Notes: generated by a model from the letters alone, not told the origin. Numbered from the stretch's first letter, positions 25,557-33,529 are shown. The stretch: 36,662 nucleotides of DNA from Paracoccus halophilus (GCF_000763905.1 NZ_JRKN01000030.1:1-36662); one strand, 5' to 3'. Made by a program: numbers and translations.

Positions 25557-26048
25557 ATGACCATGTCGCCAGATCGACGTTCCTTTCTGAGCCGTCTGCT
25601 TTTTATGACCGCTGCCGCGCCGCTTGCGCTGCATGGCGCCGCCGCGCGGGCCCGAGAGGGTTTTCCGCTTGTCCGTTCGGAAGACGAATGGCGCCGCCTG
25701 CTGAGCCCGGCGCAATATGACGTGCTGCGCCGCAAGGGCACGGAGCGGGCCTTCACCAGCCCGCTGCTGAACGAACATCGCAAGGGCATCTTCGCCTGTG
25801 CCGGCTGCGACCTTGGCCTCTTTGATGCGGGCACCAAGTTCGAAAGCGGCACCGGCTGGCCGAGTTTCTGGCAACCCTTGCCAGAGGCGGTGGGCACCGA
25901 AACCGACAATTCGTACTTCATGATCCGCACCGAGGTGCATTGCAGCCGCTGCGGCGGCCATCTGGGCCATGTCTTCGACGACGGCCCGCCGCCCACCGGC
26001 CTGCGCTACTGCATGAACGGCGTCGCCATGACCTTCCATCCCGCCTGA
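25557..26048 (+). CDS. msrB: Tat-exported peptide-methionine (R)-S-oxide reductase MsrB
   Basis: Reduces methionine R-sulfoxide in periplasmic proteins. The 163-aa protein begins with a twin-arginine signal (DRRSFLSRLLFMTAAA, ending about ARA at residue 32). Four zinc cysteines occur as two CxxC pairs (C81/C84 and C129/C132), and the catalytic cysteine is C152 in RYCMNG. Tat export of a zinc-bearing Msr fits folding before transport. ATG 25557 has a weak AAGGG ribosome site; ATG 25563 is the alternative. First gene of the SigF-driven operon, 48 bp ahead of msrA. Confidence 0.93.
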   Translation: MTMSPDRRSFLSRLLFMTAAAPLALHGAAARAREGFPLVRSEDEWRRLLSPAQYDVLRRKGTERAFTSPLLNEHRKGIFACAGCDLGLFDAGTKFESGTGWPSFWQPLPEAVGTETDNSYFMIRTEVHCSRCGGHLGHVFDDGPPPTGLRYCMNGVAMTFHPA

Positions 26049-26096
26049 AGACGGCCCCCCGCCTTCTTTGCAACCTGTCGTTCAGGAGTGACCTTG

Positions 26097-26816
26097 ATGC
26101 ATATGTCGATCCGTCCCAGCCCACGGCGCGAAACCGGGCTTTTCGTCCTTGGCCTTGCAATGCTGATTGCGGGCGCGACGTTCCTTTCGGGAACGGCAGG
26201 CCTTGCCGGAGAGGGCAGGCCGGTTCCTGCCCCCGCCGTCGATGAAACCGCCAAGACCGGCATGGAAACCGCCATCGTTGCCGGTGGCTGTTTCTGGGGT
26301 GTGCAGGGTGTCTATCAGCATGTCGAGGGCGTGGTGTCGGCCACCTCGGGCTATATCGGCGGCAGTATCGCCAATCCCGGTTATGAGGCGGTCAGCAGCG
26401 GTGCCACCGGCCATGCCGAAGCGGTGAAGATCACCTATGATCCGGAAAAGGTCAGCTATGGCACGTTGCTTCAGATCTTCTTTTCCGTCGTGGCCGACCC
26501 GACAACGCTGAACTATCAGGGGCCGGACCGCGGCACGCAGTATCGCACGGCGATCTTCGCCACCACTGGCGAGCAGGCCGAAATCGCCAGCACCTATATC
26601 GCGCAGCTGGAGGACGATGGCTTGTTTGATGCCCCCATCGTGACCCGTGTCGAGACAGCTTCGAAATTCTACCGGGCCGAGGATTACCATCAGGATTACC
26701 TGACGCTGAACCCTTCCAGCCCCTACATCATCCGCAATGATCTGCCCAAGATCGCCAATCTCAAGACCTTCTTCCCGGACAGATTCCGGGTCCGCCCGGT
26801 GCTGGAAATGCACTGA
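26097..26816 (+). CDS. msrA: Exported or membrane-anchored MsrA
   Basis: Peptide-methionine (S)-S-oxide reductase of 239 aa. The N-terminus has two arginines followed by a hydrophobic stretch (about residues 15-38) and a Pro-rich linker, so the catalytic domain lies in the periplasm, either free or anchored. The active site GGCFWGVQGVYQ has nucleophile C65; TSGYIGGSIANPGYEAV, GHAEAV, RGTQYRTAIF and FYRAEDYHQDY are all conserved. AGGAG sits eight bases before ATG 26097; GTG 26088 and TTG 26094 are less likely. It complements the MsrB upstream, covering both sulfoxide epimers. Confidence 0.92.
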   Translation: MHMSIRPSPRRETGLFVLGLAMLIAGATFLSGTAGLAGEGRPVPAPAVDETAKTGMETAIVAGGCFWGVQGVYQHVEGVVSATSGYIGGSIANPGYEAVSSGATGHAEAVKITYDPEKVSYGTLLQIFFSVVADPTTLNYQGPDRGTQYRTAIFATTGEQAEIASTYIAQLEDDGLFDAPIVTRVETASKFYRAEDYHQDYLTLNPSSPYIIRNDLPKIANLKTFFPDRFRVRPVLEMH

Positions 26817-26893
26817 GGCAGTGCTCAACCCCTTGACACCACCAGCCAAGCGCGACGCTGCCGGGGCCGCAACGTGAACGGCTTCCGCGTCCG

Positions 26894-26919
26894 GTGACGG
26901 CTGGCCCGGATTCATCGAT
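26894..26919 (+). promoter_or_regulatory. Possible weak SigF-type promoter before the Met-rich gene
   Basis: GTGACG (26894-26899), 16 bases, then CGAT (26916-26919): one mismatch in each box compared with the two promoters around 25.4 kb, with the same spacing. It is 80 bp before the start codon. It would allow the Met-rich gene to be transcribed separately from msrBA. Confidence 0.4.
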
Positions 26920-26999
26920 CGGACTGCTGGAAAGCGCCGATTTCACCCGCCGGAACGCAAACAGAAAAGCGCGTCTCCGGCTTACTAGGAGAGACCACC

Positions 27000-27377
27000 A
27001 TGACCCGCATTCTTGCCGCACTGGCTATTTCCACCGCGCTCGCTGCCCCGGCTCTTGCCGAAGACATGGCTTGCAGCGCCTTCAACATGCTCGACAACGA
27101 CGGGATGATGGCTGCCATGGAGGCGGCAAAGATGGCCCCCGATGGCATGGCGGCCGAGGACGGCATGATGTCCGGCGATGACGCCATGGCCGCGGAAGAC
27201 GGGATGATGTCCTCTGACGGCGCGATGGCATCGGAAGACGGGATGATGTCTTCTGACGATGCCATGGCATCCGAAGACGGCATGATGGGCGGCGAGGATG
27301 CGCTGGCCGCCCTGGTCAAGGCCTGCGCCGAACATCCGGACATGATGGTCAGCGATGCGATGAAGCCGATGAACTGA
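27000..27377 (+). CDS. Exported methionine-rich repeat protein, MrpX-like
   Basis: A 125-aa precursor with a Sec signal peptide (about 1-20, ending ALA). The mature protein of about 105 residues has 22 methionines, many as MM pairs, in a very acidic background, with two cysteines (C25, C109) bracketing the repeat region. Residues 51-102 are four tandem 13-residue units of the form A(A/S)EDGMM..(D/E)(D/G)A(M/L). AGGAGAG precedes the ATG. Azospira MrpX, a Met-rich periplasmic peptide, scavenges hypochlorite and is repaired by YedY1 under SigF/NrsF control. The neighbours here match, so a sacrificial methionine-sink role is strongly suggested, though sequence homology to MrpX is not established. 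Metal binding is an alternative. Confidence 0.85.
   Translation: MTRILAALAISTALAAPALAEDMACSAFNMLDNDGMMAAMEAAKMAPDGMAAEDGMMSGDDAMAAEDGMMSSDGAMASEDGMMSSDDAMASEDGMMGGEDALAALVKACAEHPDMMVSDAMKPMN
27150..27305 (+). repeat. Four 39-bp tandem repeats in the Met-rich gene
   Basis: In-frame units at 27150-27188, 27189-27227, 27228-27266 and 27267-27305, each encoding 13 residues with a central EDGMM. Units 2 and 3 are nearly identical at DNA level; the outer ones have drifted. Repeat number could vary between strains. Confidence 0.85.
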
Positions 27378-27382
27378 CCATT

Positions 27383-27425
27383 CTGCCGGCCCCGGGGCTC
27401 CCCGGAGCGATCGCGGGGCCGGCAG
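27383..27425 (+). terminator. Attenuator-like hairpin after the Met-rich gene
   Basis: A perfect 12-bp GC-rich stem, CTGCCGGCCCCG (27383-27394) with CGGGGCCGGCAG (27414-27425), followed by ATTT, lies between the Met-rich gene and the cytochrome gene. It may stop part of the transcripts or protect the upstream RNA, giving more sink protein than repair enzymes. Confidence 0.65.
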
Positions 27426-27448
27426 ATTTCCAGAAGCGGGAGAGCGCC

Positions 27449-28315
27449 ATGCATGCCGACAGTTCCAGCAGTATCGCCACCACAAGGCCCGCCTGCGACG
27501 CCAAAGCCACTGGCGGGCAAGTGGTCTTCCGGCACCGTCTGTCGACGCGGCTCTGGCACTGGACCAATGCCGTCGCCTGCGTGATCCTCTTGATGAGCGG
27601 GCTGATGATCTTCAACGCCCATCCCCGGCTGTACTGGGGCGCATATGGCGCCAACCCCGATCACGCCTGGCTTCAGATCGGGGCGACTGAGGCAAATACC
27701 GGCTATCTGCGGATCGGGTCGCTGACCTTCGACACCACGGGCGTGCTCGGCCGATGGACCGACAGCAACGGGCAGTTGCGCAACCGCGCCTTTCCCTCCT
27801 GGGCGACCTTGCCGAAAAGCTACAACCTGGCGCAGGCGCGGCGCTGGCATCTGACCTTTGCCTGGGTTTTTGCGCTTGGCCTTGCCGCCTATCTGCTGCG
27901 CAGCCTGTTCAACCGCCATCTGCGGCGCGACATCCTGCCGATGGCAGAGGAGATGCGCCCCGCGCATATCTGGCACGACATTCGGCAGCATGCCCGACTG
28001 AAATTCCCGAAAGGAGCGGCGGCACGGCGCTATAACGTTTTGCAAAAGCTCTCATATCTTTCGGTTCTGATCGTGCTGATCCCCGGCATGGTGCTGACCG
28101 GCATGACGATGTCGCCGGCGCTGAACGCCGTTTTTCCATGGCTTCTGGACCTGTTTGGCGGCCGCCAGTCCGCCAGATCGCTGCATTTCCTGTTCGCGGG
28201 CGGCCTTGTCCTCTTCGTGCTGGTGCATCTGCTGATGGTCGTGCTGGCCGGCCCCGTGAACGAAATCCGCTCGATGATCACCGGCCGTTACCGGCTTCCG
28301 AAGGAGAAAGACTGA
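27449..28315 (+). CDS. Cytochrome b561-type membrane protein, YedZ1-like electron donor
   Basis: A 288-aa integral membrane cytochrome b of the b561/Ni-Fe-hydrogenase type. About four membrane spans (roughly 38-56, 133-152, 200-220, 245-268) carry histidines able to bind two hemes: H37 (LWHWTN), H134, H246 and H260 (VLVHLLMV). A loop of some 75 residues separates the first two spans. A GGGAGAG ribosome site precedes the ATG, and the stop overlaps the next ATG by one base. It probably passes quinol electrons to the molybdoenzyme encoded next, as MsrQ or YedZ does for MsrP or YedY, though it is a different cytochrome family from MsrQ. Confidence 0.88.
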   Translation: MHADSSSSIATTRPACDAKATGGQVVFRHRLSTRLWHWTNAVACVILLMSGLMIFNAHPRLYWGAYGANPDHAWLQIGATEANTGYLRIGSLTFDTTGVLGRWTDSNGQLRNRAFPSWATLPKSYNLAQARRWHLTFAWVFALGLAAYLLRSLFNRHLRRDILPMAEEMRPAHIWHDIRQHARLKFPKGAAARRYNVLQKLSYLSVLIVLIPGMVLTGMTMSPALNAVFPWLLDLFGGRQSARSLHFLFAGGLVLFVLVHLLMVVLAGPVNEIRSMITGRYRLPKEKD

Positions 28316-29070
28316 TGGCTCGCCTCATCGCCCGCCGCGCGGTCCTGGCCGGGCTTGGCTTTTCGGCCATTGCCGGCGGCACGGCCGGATTGGCCTTCAG
28401 CCCGGATTTCCGCGAAATGGTCCTCGGAACCGGAGAAAGGCTTGCCTATGGCACCCATCGCCTGATCGGCCGCAATGCGCTGGCGCCCGAGTTCACCGAG
28501 GCCGATCTTTCCCCCGATTTCCGCACCAACGGCAATACCATGCCTCGGTCCGAGGTCTATCGGCGTCACCTGGAGAGCGGCTTTTCCGATTGGGCGCTGA
28601 GGGTCGACGGACTGGTCAACACCCCCATGGCCTTCACGCTGGACGCGCTGAAGGCCATGCCGGCGCGCACCCAGATCACCCGCCACGACTGCGTGGAAGG
28701 GTGGAGCGCGATCGGCAAATGGACCGGTGTGCCGCTCGCGCAGATCCTGACGCGGGCCGGTCTGCTGCCTGCGGCGCGTTTCGTCGTGTTTCATTGCGCC
28801 GATGATTTCGGCGGTATGGCCTATTACGAAAGCATCGATCTGGTCGATGCCTTCCACCCCCAGACCCTGCTGGCCTATGCGATGAACGACCGTCCCCTTC
28901 CGGTAGGGCATGGTATGCCGCTGCGGCTGCGGGTCGAGCGGCAGCTTGGCTACAAGCAGGCGAAATACATCATGCGGATCGAGGTGACATCGACGCTTGC
29001 CCGAACGGGCCTTGGAAAGGGCGGCTATTGGGAAGACCAGATCGGTTATGACTGGTATGCCGGTATCTGA
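28315..29070 (+). CDS. Molybdopterin-dependent oxidoreductase, YedY/MsrP-like, Tat-exported
   Basis: A 251-aa molybdopterin enzyme of the sulfite-oxidase fold. The N-terminus has a twin-arginine-like signal (ARRAVLAGLGFSAIAGG). The Mo-binding cysteine is C126 in RHDCVEGWSAIGKW, and HCADDFGGMAYYESIDL and GHGMPLRLRVERQLGYKQAKY are conserved. The C-terminus DWYAGI is normal for the group. ATG 28315 overlaps the cytochrome stop and follows AAGGAG; the frame upstream is not coding. The likely task is reduction of methionine sulfoxide in periplasmic proteins, the Met-rich neighbour in particular (inference from Azospira YedY1). Confidence 0.9.
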   Translation: MARLIARRAVLAGLGFSAIAGGTAGLAFSPDFREMVLGTGERLAYGTHRLIGRNALAPEFTEADLSPDFRTNGNTMPRSEVYRRHLESGFSDWALRVDGLVNTPMAFTLDALKAMPARTQITRHDCVEGWSAIGKWTGVPLAQILTRAGLLPAARFVVFHCADDFGGMAYYESIDLVDAFHPQTLLAYAMNDRPLPVGHGMPLRLRVERQLGYKQAKYIMRIEVTSTLARTGLGKGGYWEDQIGYDWYAGI

Positions 29071-29318
29071 CCGAGCAGGTCGGCTAGCAACGGTGCATCA
29101 ACGATATGGCTCGCGGTGAACTCGACGGCGCGGATCTCCGGCGTTTCCTCGTCGATCCCGAGGGGGATCCTGCGCCGTGAGCCGTGTCGCGCCATGGGTC
29201 CGAGCGACAACGGCGAACGCGCCGCTTGGGCCCACCAGCGCGGGGATACGGGATGTTCGCCGGCCAGCGTCTTCTGGCGGCTGCCCAGCGTGCTGACGTC
29301 GGGCACCGACCAGTCGCG
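29061..29318 (-). pseudogene. IS5-family transposase remnant
   Basis: On the minus strand the segments [37 protein letters not shown] and DAPLLADLLGQIP read like an IS5-type DDE transposase. Part between them is missing, and a neighbouring frame holds GPKRRV, showing a frameshift. The fragment abuts the end of the molybdoenzyme gene. Inactive. Confidence 0.75.
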
Positions 29319-29338
29319 AGCCACGGAAACTGGCCGAT

Positions 29339-29713
29339 GTGCTGGCCGGCCCGCTGGACGATTACGCCGCAGTAATAGTCCCAGACGGGCATGGCGCGCT
29401 GAATGGCATCCCGGACAGCGCGGATATGGCAAAGGCGCTTAGCTGCGCGCTGGCCAATGACCGCTATTTCGTCACGCTGTGCCACGGCCCGGCCTGCCTG
29501 CTGGCCCCTGCGGATGATGCGGGCTATCCGTTCAAGGGCCATGAGATCTGCGTCTTTCCCGATGCGCTGGAAAAGCACGGCATCAAGGTGCTGGACGACG
29601 ATATCACCGGCATGGTCCATCGCGACCGCAAGCTTTTGACCGGGGACAGCCCGCTGGCCTCGAACGCACTGGGGCGGCTTGCGGCCGAGGCGCTGCTGGC
29701 CGATTACGGCTGA
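29339..29713 (+). pseudogene. HchA/Hsp31-like (DJ-1/PfpI) gene fragment
   Basis: The C-terminal part of a glyoxalase III/chaperone of the Hsp31 class: [14 protein letters not shown], the nucleophile-elbow region [10 protein letters not shown] (C48), [14 protein letters not shown], and the natural end [28 protein letters not shown]. The N-terminal half is missing, and about 16-20 residues between FPDALEK and HGIKVLDDD that other HchA proteins have are absent. The upstream boundary touches the IS5 remnant, suggesting IS-mediated loss. Not expected to be functional. Confidence 0.8.
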
Positions 29714-29722
29714 CAAAACGGC

Positions 29723-29744
29723 GGGGCAGCCCGGCGGCCGCCCC
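29723..29744 (-). terminator. Terminator at the end of the quinate operon
   Basis: An imperfect GC-rich stem (GGGGC and GCC arms with one mismatch) sits five bases beyond the quiC stop codon. On the minus strand it is followed by GCCGTTTTG. It fits an intrinsic terminator for the minus-strand operon. Confidence 0.6.
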
Positions 29745-29748
29745 TGCG

Positions 29749-31632
29749 CTAATGGCGCGGCATGCCGGCCGGACGGCCGCTGCGTTTCTGCGCGGCGATG
29801 CGGAAGGGGGCGTTAGGGGCGCCATAGCCCTGATAATCGCCCTGACGCTGGACGATCTCGAAGAAACAGCCGTCGGGCCGCGGTTGCGAATAAAGCTGAA
29901 AGAACTGCCCGCCCGCATCCTCGTCATACAGGATATTGGCGCGGCGCATACGCTGGGTCAGCGCCGGGTCCAGTCCGAAACGCGCCTCGACATCGGCATA
30001 ATAATTCTCGCCGATGCGCAGGGCGGGGAAATCGCAGGCAGCCAGCGCCTCGGCCGTGGCGAAGATGTCATCCGTCGCAAAGGCGATATGCTGGACCGAG
30101 GCACCCAGGCTTTCCTCGATAAAGCGGCCGGCCAGCGTGCGCCGCGCCTCGGCGCCGTTCAGCGTGACCCGCATCCCGCCGGATCGGATCGCCTGGCTGC
30201 GCACCAGCCCGTCCGGGTCGATCACGTCGACCATCGGCGATTTTTGCGCATCCAGAACCTCGGTATAGTAAAGCGAGGCGCTCAGCATCTCGTCATAGGC
30301 CATGGTCTGGGCGAAATGGTCGATGCCGGTCAGCCCGGCGCCCCTGATCGCCTCGGGGTCGCTCAGGCGGAAATCGACATGCCAGATATCGCCCGGACCG
30401 TCCGGCTGATCGAGGAAACGGATCACGCTGCCGCCAATGCCGCGAATGGCGGGGATGGCCAGTTCGCCCGCGCCGATATCCTGCGCATGCGGACGCGCCA
30501 GCAGGGCGGTGCCGCGCTGGAATGCGGCATCGGCATCCGGGACATGCAGGCCGATTTCCGACACCGTGGTGCCATGCGCCACATAGGAAGTATGGGCAAA
30601 TCCGATGCTGTCGGTATTGACCAGCAGGTTGACCCCGCCCTGCCGCCACAGCGTCACGGGTTTCGACACATGCGTGCCGGCGGGCCTGAACCCGGTCTGG
30701 CGCAGCAGGGTTTCGATGCCGGTCGTCTCGCCCTCGCTGCTGGCGAATTCGATGAATTCGATCCTGTCCACGGCTTGCGGCGCCGGAAATTTCGGCAGAT
30801 CGACCGCCAGCGCCGGCTCGGACCGGCGGGCGCGGTCCATGACGCCGATCAGGCTGCGATGGCCGTCCTGCGCCACCAGACGCGGCAGGCCCGAGCGGAA
30901 CTGGTCGTTGAATATCTCAAGGCTCAGCGGGCCGGCATAGCCGGTCGCCAGAACCGCGCGCATGAAGCCGGTGACGTCCAGATCGCCCTCGCCCGGCATG
31001 TTGCGGAAATGGCGCGACCAGTAGAGCAGGTCCATGTCGATCGCGGGCGCATCGGCAAGCTGCACGAAAAAGATGCGGTCGCCCGGAATGGTGCGGATCG
31101 AGCCGGGATCGATCTTGCGGCCCAGCGTGTGGAAACTGTCCAGGATCAGCCCGACATTGTCGTGACCCGCGCGGCGCACCACCTCCCATGCGTCGCGGTG
31201 ATCGCTGACGAACCGGCCCCAGCACAGCGCCTCGAACCCGACGCGGACGCCGTATTGCGCGGCCAGATCGCCCAGGTCGCGGAAATCCTGCGCCATGCGG
31301 TCGATGCCGCCCATGGCCGCCGGATGGACCGACGAACAGACCAGCATCAGATCGGTGCCAAGCTGGTTCATCAGCTCGAACTTGCGGGCGGCGCGGGCGA
31401 ATGCGCGGCTGCGATGCGGGTCGGGCAGGCCCTCGAAATCGCGAAAGGGCTGGAACAGCGTGATCTCAAGCCCGTGGTCGCGGACCATGCGGCCAACCTC
31501 GGCCGGGCTGTGATCCGAGGCGATGAAATCCTGTTCGAATATCTCGATCCCGTCAAAGCCGGCCGCGGCGATGGCGGCCAGCTTTTCGCTCAGTGTGCCG
31601 GACAGCGAAACCGTGGCGATCGAGGTTTTCAT
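29749..31632 (-). CDS. quiC: 3-dehydroshikimate dehydratase QuiC with C-terminal HPPD-like domain
   Basis: Converts 3-dehydroshikimate to protocatechuate, feeding quinate and shikimate into the beta-ketoadipate pathway. The 627-aa two-domain protein matches Pseudomonas QuiC1. The N-terminal TIM barrel (about 1-280) holds metal ligands at E134 (GFEALCWG), D165 (LILDSFH), Q191 (FVQLADA) and E239 (SLEIFND), the same positions I recall for QuiC1. The C-terminal vicinal-oxygen-chelate domain resembles 4-hydroxyphenylpyruvate dioxygenase (GIDHFAQTM, QHIAFATDDI, CFFEIVQR) and probably is structural or has an unassigned activity. Overlaps the upstream shikimate dehydrogenase gene by four bases. Last gene of the operon. 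Confidence 0.93.
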   Translation of the reverse strand: MKTSIATVSLSGTLSEKLAAIAAAGFDGIEIFEQDFIASDHSPAEVGRMVRDHGLEITLFQPFRDFEGLPDPHRSRAFARAARKFELMNQLGTDLMLVCSSVHPAAMGGIDRMAQDFRDLGDLAAQYGVRVGFEALCWGRFVSDHRDAWEVVRRAGHDNVGLILDSFHTLGRKIDPGSIRTIPGDRIFFVQLADAPAIDMDLLYWSRHFRNMPGEGDLDVTGFMRAVLATGYAGPLSLEIFNDQFRSGLPRLVAQDGHRSLIGVMDRARRSEPALAVDLPKFPAPQAVDRIEFIEFASSEGETTGIETLLRQTGFRPAGTHVSKPVTLWRQGGVNLLVNTDSIGFAHTSYVAHGTTVSEIGLHVPDADAAFQRGTALLARPHAQDIGAGELAIPAIRGIGGSVIRFLDQPDGPGDIWHVDFRLSDPEAIRGAGLTGIDHFAQTMAYDEMLSASLYYTEVLDAQKSPMVDVIDPDGLVRSQAIRSGGMRVTLNGAEARRTLAGRFIEESLGASVQHIAFATDDIFATAEALAACDFPALRIGENYYADVEARFGLDPALTQRMRRANILYDEDAGGQFFQLYSQPRPDGCFFEIVQRQGDYQGYGAPNAPFRIAAQKRSGRPAGMPRH

Positions 31633-32474
31633 TCCGTGTCCTTTCCATCCGCCAGATCCTGGCGCAGCCGGGCCTCGTCCAGCGGCAGGCCGGTGAACAG
31701 CGTCCAGGAATCCAGCCCCTGGCCGATGAACAGCTCGTATCCCGAAATGACCTGCAGCCCCTCGGCCGCCGCGTCCTGCAGGAACTGCGTATCGACCGGG
31801 GTATAGACCGCATCAAAGGCCCAGGCGGCGCCTTGCAGATGCGCGCGCGGCAGCGGCGTGCCCTCGTATCCGACCATGCCGACCGGGGTGCAGTTCACGA
31901 TGCCGGATGCGCCCGCCGCCAGTTCGGCGGCGTCGGTGCCGGTCAGGACGGTCAGGCCGGGCCGCGCGGCCCCTAGCGCCGCGGCCAGCGCCTGCGCCTT
32001 GGGCAGGTCGCGATCGGCGATCCGGAATTCCGTCATGCCAAGCGCGATCAGGCCAAAGGCCACCGCCTTGCCCACCCCGCCGGCGCCGATCATCAGCACC
32101 GGCCCGGGCGCGGCATCCCCCCTGACCCAGCGATAGGCACGGATAAAGCCGGAATGATCGGTGTTATAGCCATGCGGCCCGCCCTGATCGAAAACCACGG
32201 TATTGACCGCCCCCATGGCCCGCACCAGCGGATCGTCGATCACCACCTTGGCGGCGACGCGTTCCTTATAGGGATAGGTCACGTTGACGGCGCGATAGCC
32301 GGCCCCCGCGACATGCTGGAACAATTGGTCAAAGGGCTTGCCCTCGACCTTGGGGATCAGCCGGTCATAGCGCACGGCGAGGCCGTTTTGCAGCCCCGCC
32401 AGCCGGTGCAGGCGCGGCGATTGCGAGGCGACGATATTGTCGCCGATCAGACCCAGACGGATGCCTTCGGTCAT
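31629..32474 (-). CDS. Shikimate/quinate 5-dehydrogenase (AroE-like)
   Basis: A 281-aa shikimate dehydrogenase-family enzyme. SQSPRLH (17-23) is the substrate-binding segment, K70 (NVTYPYK) and D106 (NTDHSGF) are the catalytic pair, and GAGGVGKA (130-137) binds the nucleotide. Its place between quiC and a Gfo/Idh gene, beside a tricarboxylate-type importer, argues for catabolic oxidation of shikimate or quinate to the 3-dehydro compound rather than biosynthesis. Both ends overlap neighbours by four bases, so translation is coupled. Confidence 0.92.
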   Translation of the reverse strand: MTEGIRLGLIGDNIVASQSPRLHRLAGLQNGLAVRYDRLIPKVEGKPFDQLFQHVAGAGYRAVNVTYPYKERVAAKVVIDDPLVRAMGAVNTVVFDQGGPHGYNTDHSGFIRAYRWVRGDAAPGPVLMIGAGGVGKAVAFGLIALGMTEFRIADRDLPKAQALAAALGAARPGLTVLTGTDAAELAAGASGIVNCTPVGMVGYEGTPLPRAHLQGAAWAFDAVYTPVDTQFLQDAAAEGLQVISGYELFIGQGLDSWTLFTGLPLDEARLRQDLADGKDTE

Positions 32475-33526
32475 TGGATTTCCCTTTCCATGATGGTCTC
32501 GCGCCCGGCCGTTCCGGCGGCGCGGCGAATGGCGTCCACAACCGCGACCGAGCGGGCGGCATCGCGCAGGCTGACCAGCGGCGCTGCCTCGCCCCGGATC
32601 ACGGCGGCGAAATGGTCGATTTGCAGCAGCAGCGGATCGGCGTCCTGCACGTCTGCCTCATGCGCGCCCAGCGGTGTGAACCAGCCGCGCGGGCCGTCCT
32701 GATGTCGCCACATCCGCAACGAGGGCAGTTCCAGCGCGCCATGGGTGCCGCTGATCCAGGTGCAGCTTTGGCCGGTGGGCGGGTAATCGGGGTTTTCGGC
32801 TGAAGTCAGCTCCCAACTCCAGGGGGCGGCGGCGGTATCCGATACGGTGACGGTCCCCAGCGCGCCGTTTTCGAAGCGCAGGATCGCGGCGGCGGTATCC
32901 TCGACGGCAAAGCCGCGCAGAGCGTTCGACTGCACCGCCTGCACATCGGCGATTTCACCGACGATATGGCGCAGAAAGTCGATATCGTGGATCAGGTTGG
33001 TCAGAACCGGCCCGGCGCCGGGCTGGCGGCGCCATTCCGGGGCAAAGTAATCGTCGGGCTTGCAAAGCATGACCGAGGCCTGCACCGCCACCACCCGCCC
33101 GATGGCGCCCGATTGCACCAGTTCGCGGGCACGGGCGATGCGGGGATTGTGGCGGCGGTGATGGCCGACCAGCATCGGCACGCCCGCGGCCTCGGCCGCA
33201 TCGGCCAGGACCAGTGCGTCCGGGGCCGAGGCCGTCACCGGCTTTTCGATCAGCGCCGGCAGGCCCATTGCCACGCATTCCAGCCCCTGTTGCAGATGCA
33301 GCGCGGTGGGCGTGGCAAGGACCACCCCCGCCACCCCGGTCAGGTCCGCAAGCCCCTTGTGATAGGGCACCCCCAGCGATGCGGCCAGTTCTGCCGCATC
33401 GTCCGAAGGATCGACGATGGCCCCCAGCCGGGCCGCCCGGCTGGTGCCCAGGGCCACGATATGCTTGCGCCCTATGGCACCTGCGCCCGCAACGGCAATG
33501 GCAAGGGAATCGGCTGGGGACTGCAT
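32471..33526 (-). CDS. Gfo/Idh/MocA family oxidoreductase (quinate cluster)
   Basis: A 351-aa dehydrogenase with GAGAIGRKH (14-22), EKP with K95, and NLIHDIDF with H180 in the expected active-site position. It lies between tctA (three-base gap) and the shikimate dehydrogenase gene (four-base overlap), so it is part of the quinate/shikimate operon. It could oxidise a quinate-like cyclitol acid; this is a context inference. It is only distantly similar to the Gfo/Idh proteins in the inositol island. Confidence 0.9.
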   Translation of the reverse strand: MQSPADSLAIAVAGAGAIGRKHIVALGTSRAARLGAIVDPSDDAAELAASLGVPYHKGLADLTGVAGVVLATPTALHLQQGLECVAMGLPALIEKPVTASAPDALVLADAAEAAGVPMLVGHHRRHNPRIARARELVQSGAIGRVVAVQASVMLCKPDDYFAPEWRRQPGAGPVLTNLIHDIDFLRHIVGEIADVQAVQSNALRGFAVEDTAAAILRFENGALGTVTVSDTAAAPWSWELTSAENPDYPPTGQSCTWISGTHGALELPSLRMWRHQDGPRGWFTPLGAHEADVQDADPLLLQIDHFAAVIRGEAAPLVSLRDAARSVAVVDAIRRAAGTAGRETIMEREIQ

Positions 33527-33529
33527 GGC

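Noticed and set aside
29752..31806. A 684-codon plus-strand frame opposite quiC
   Set aside because: Shadow of quiC; composition typical of antisense reading, no recognisable domain.
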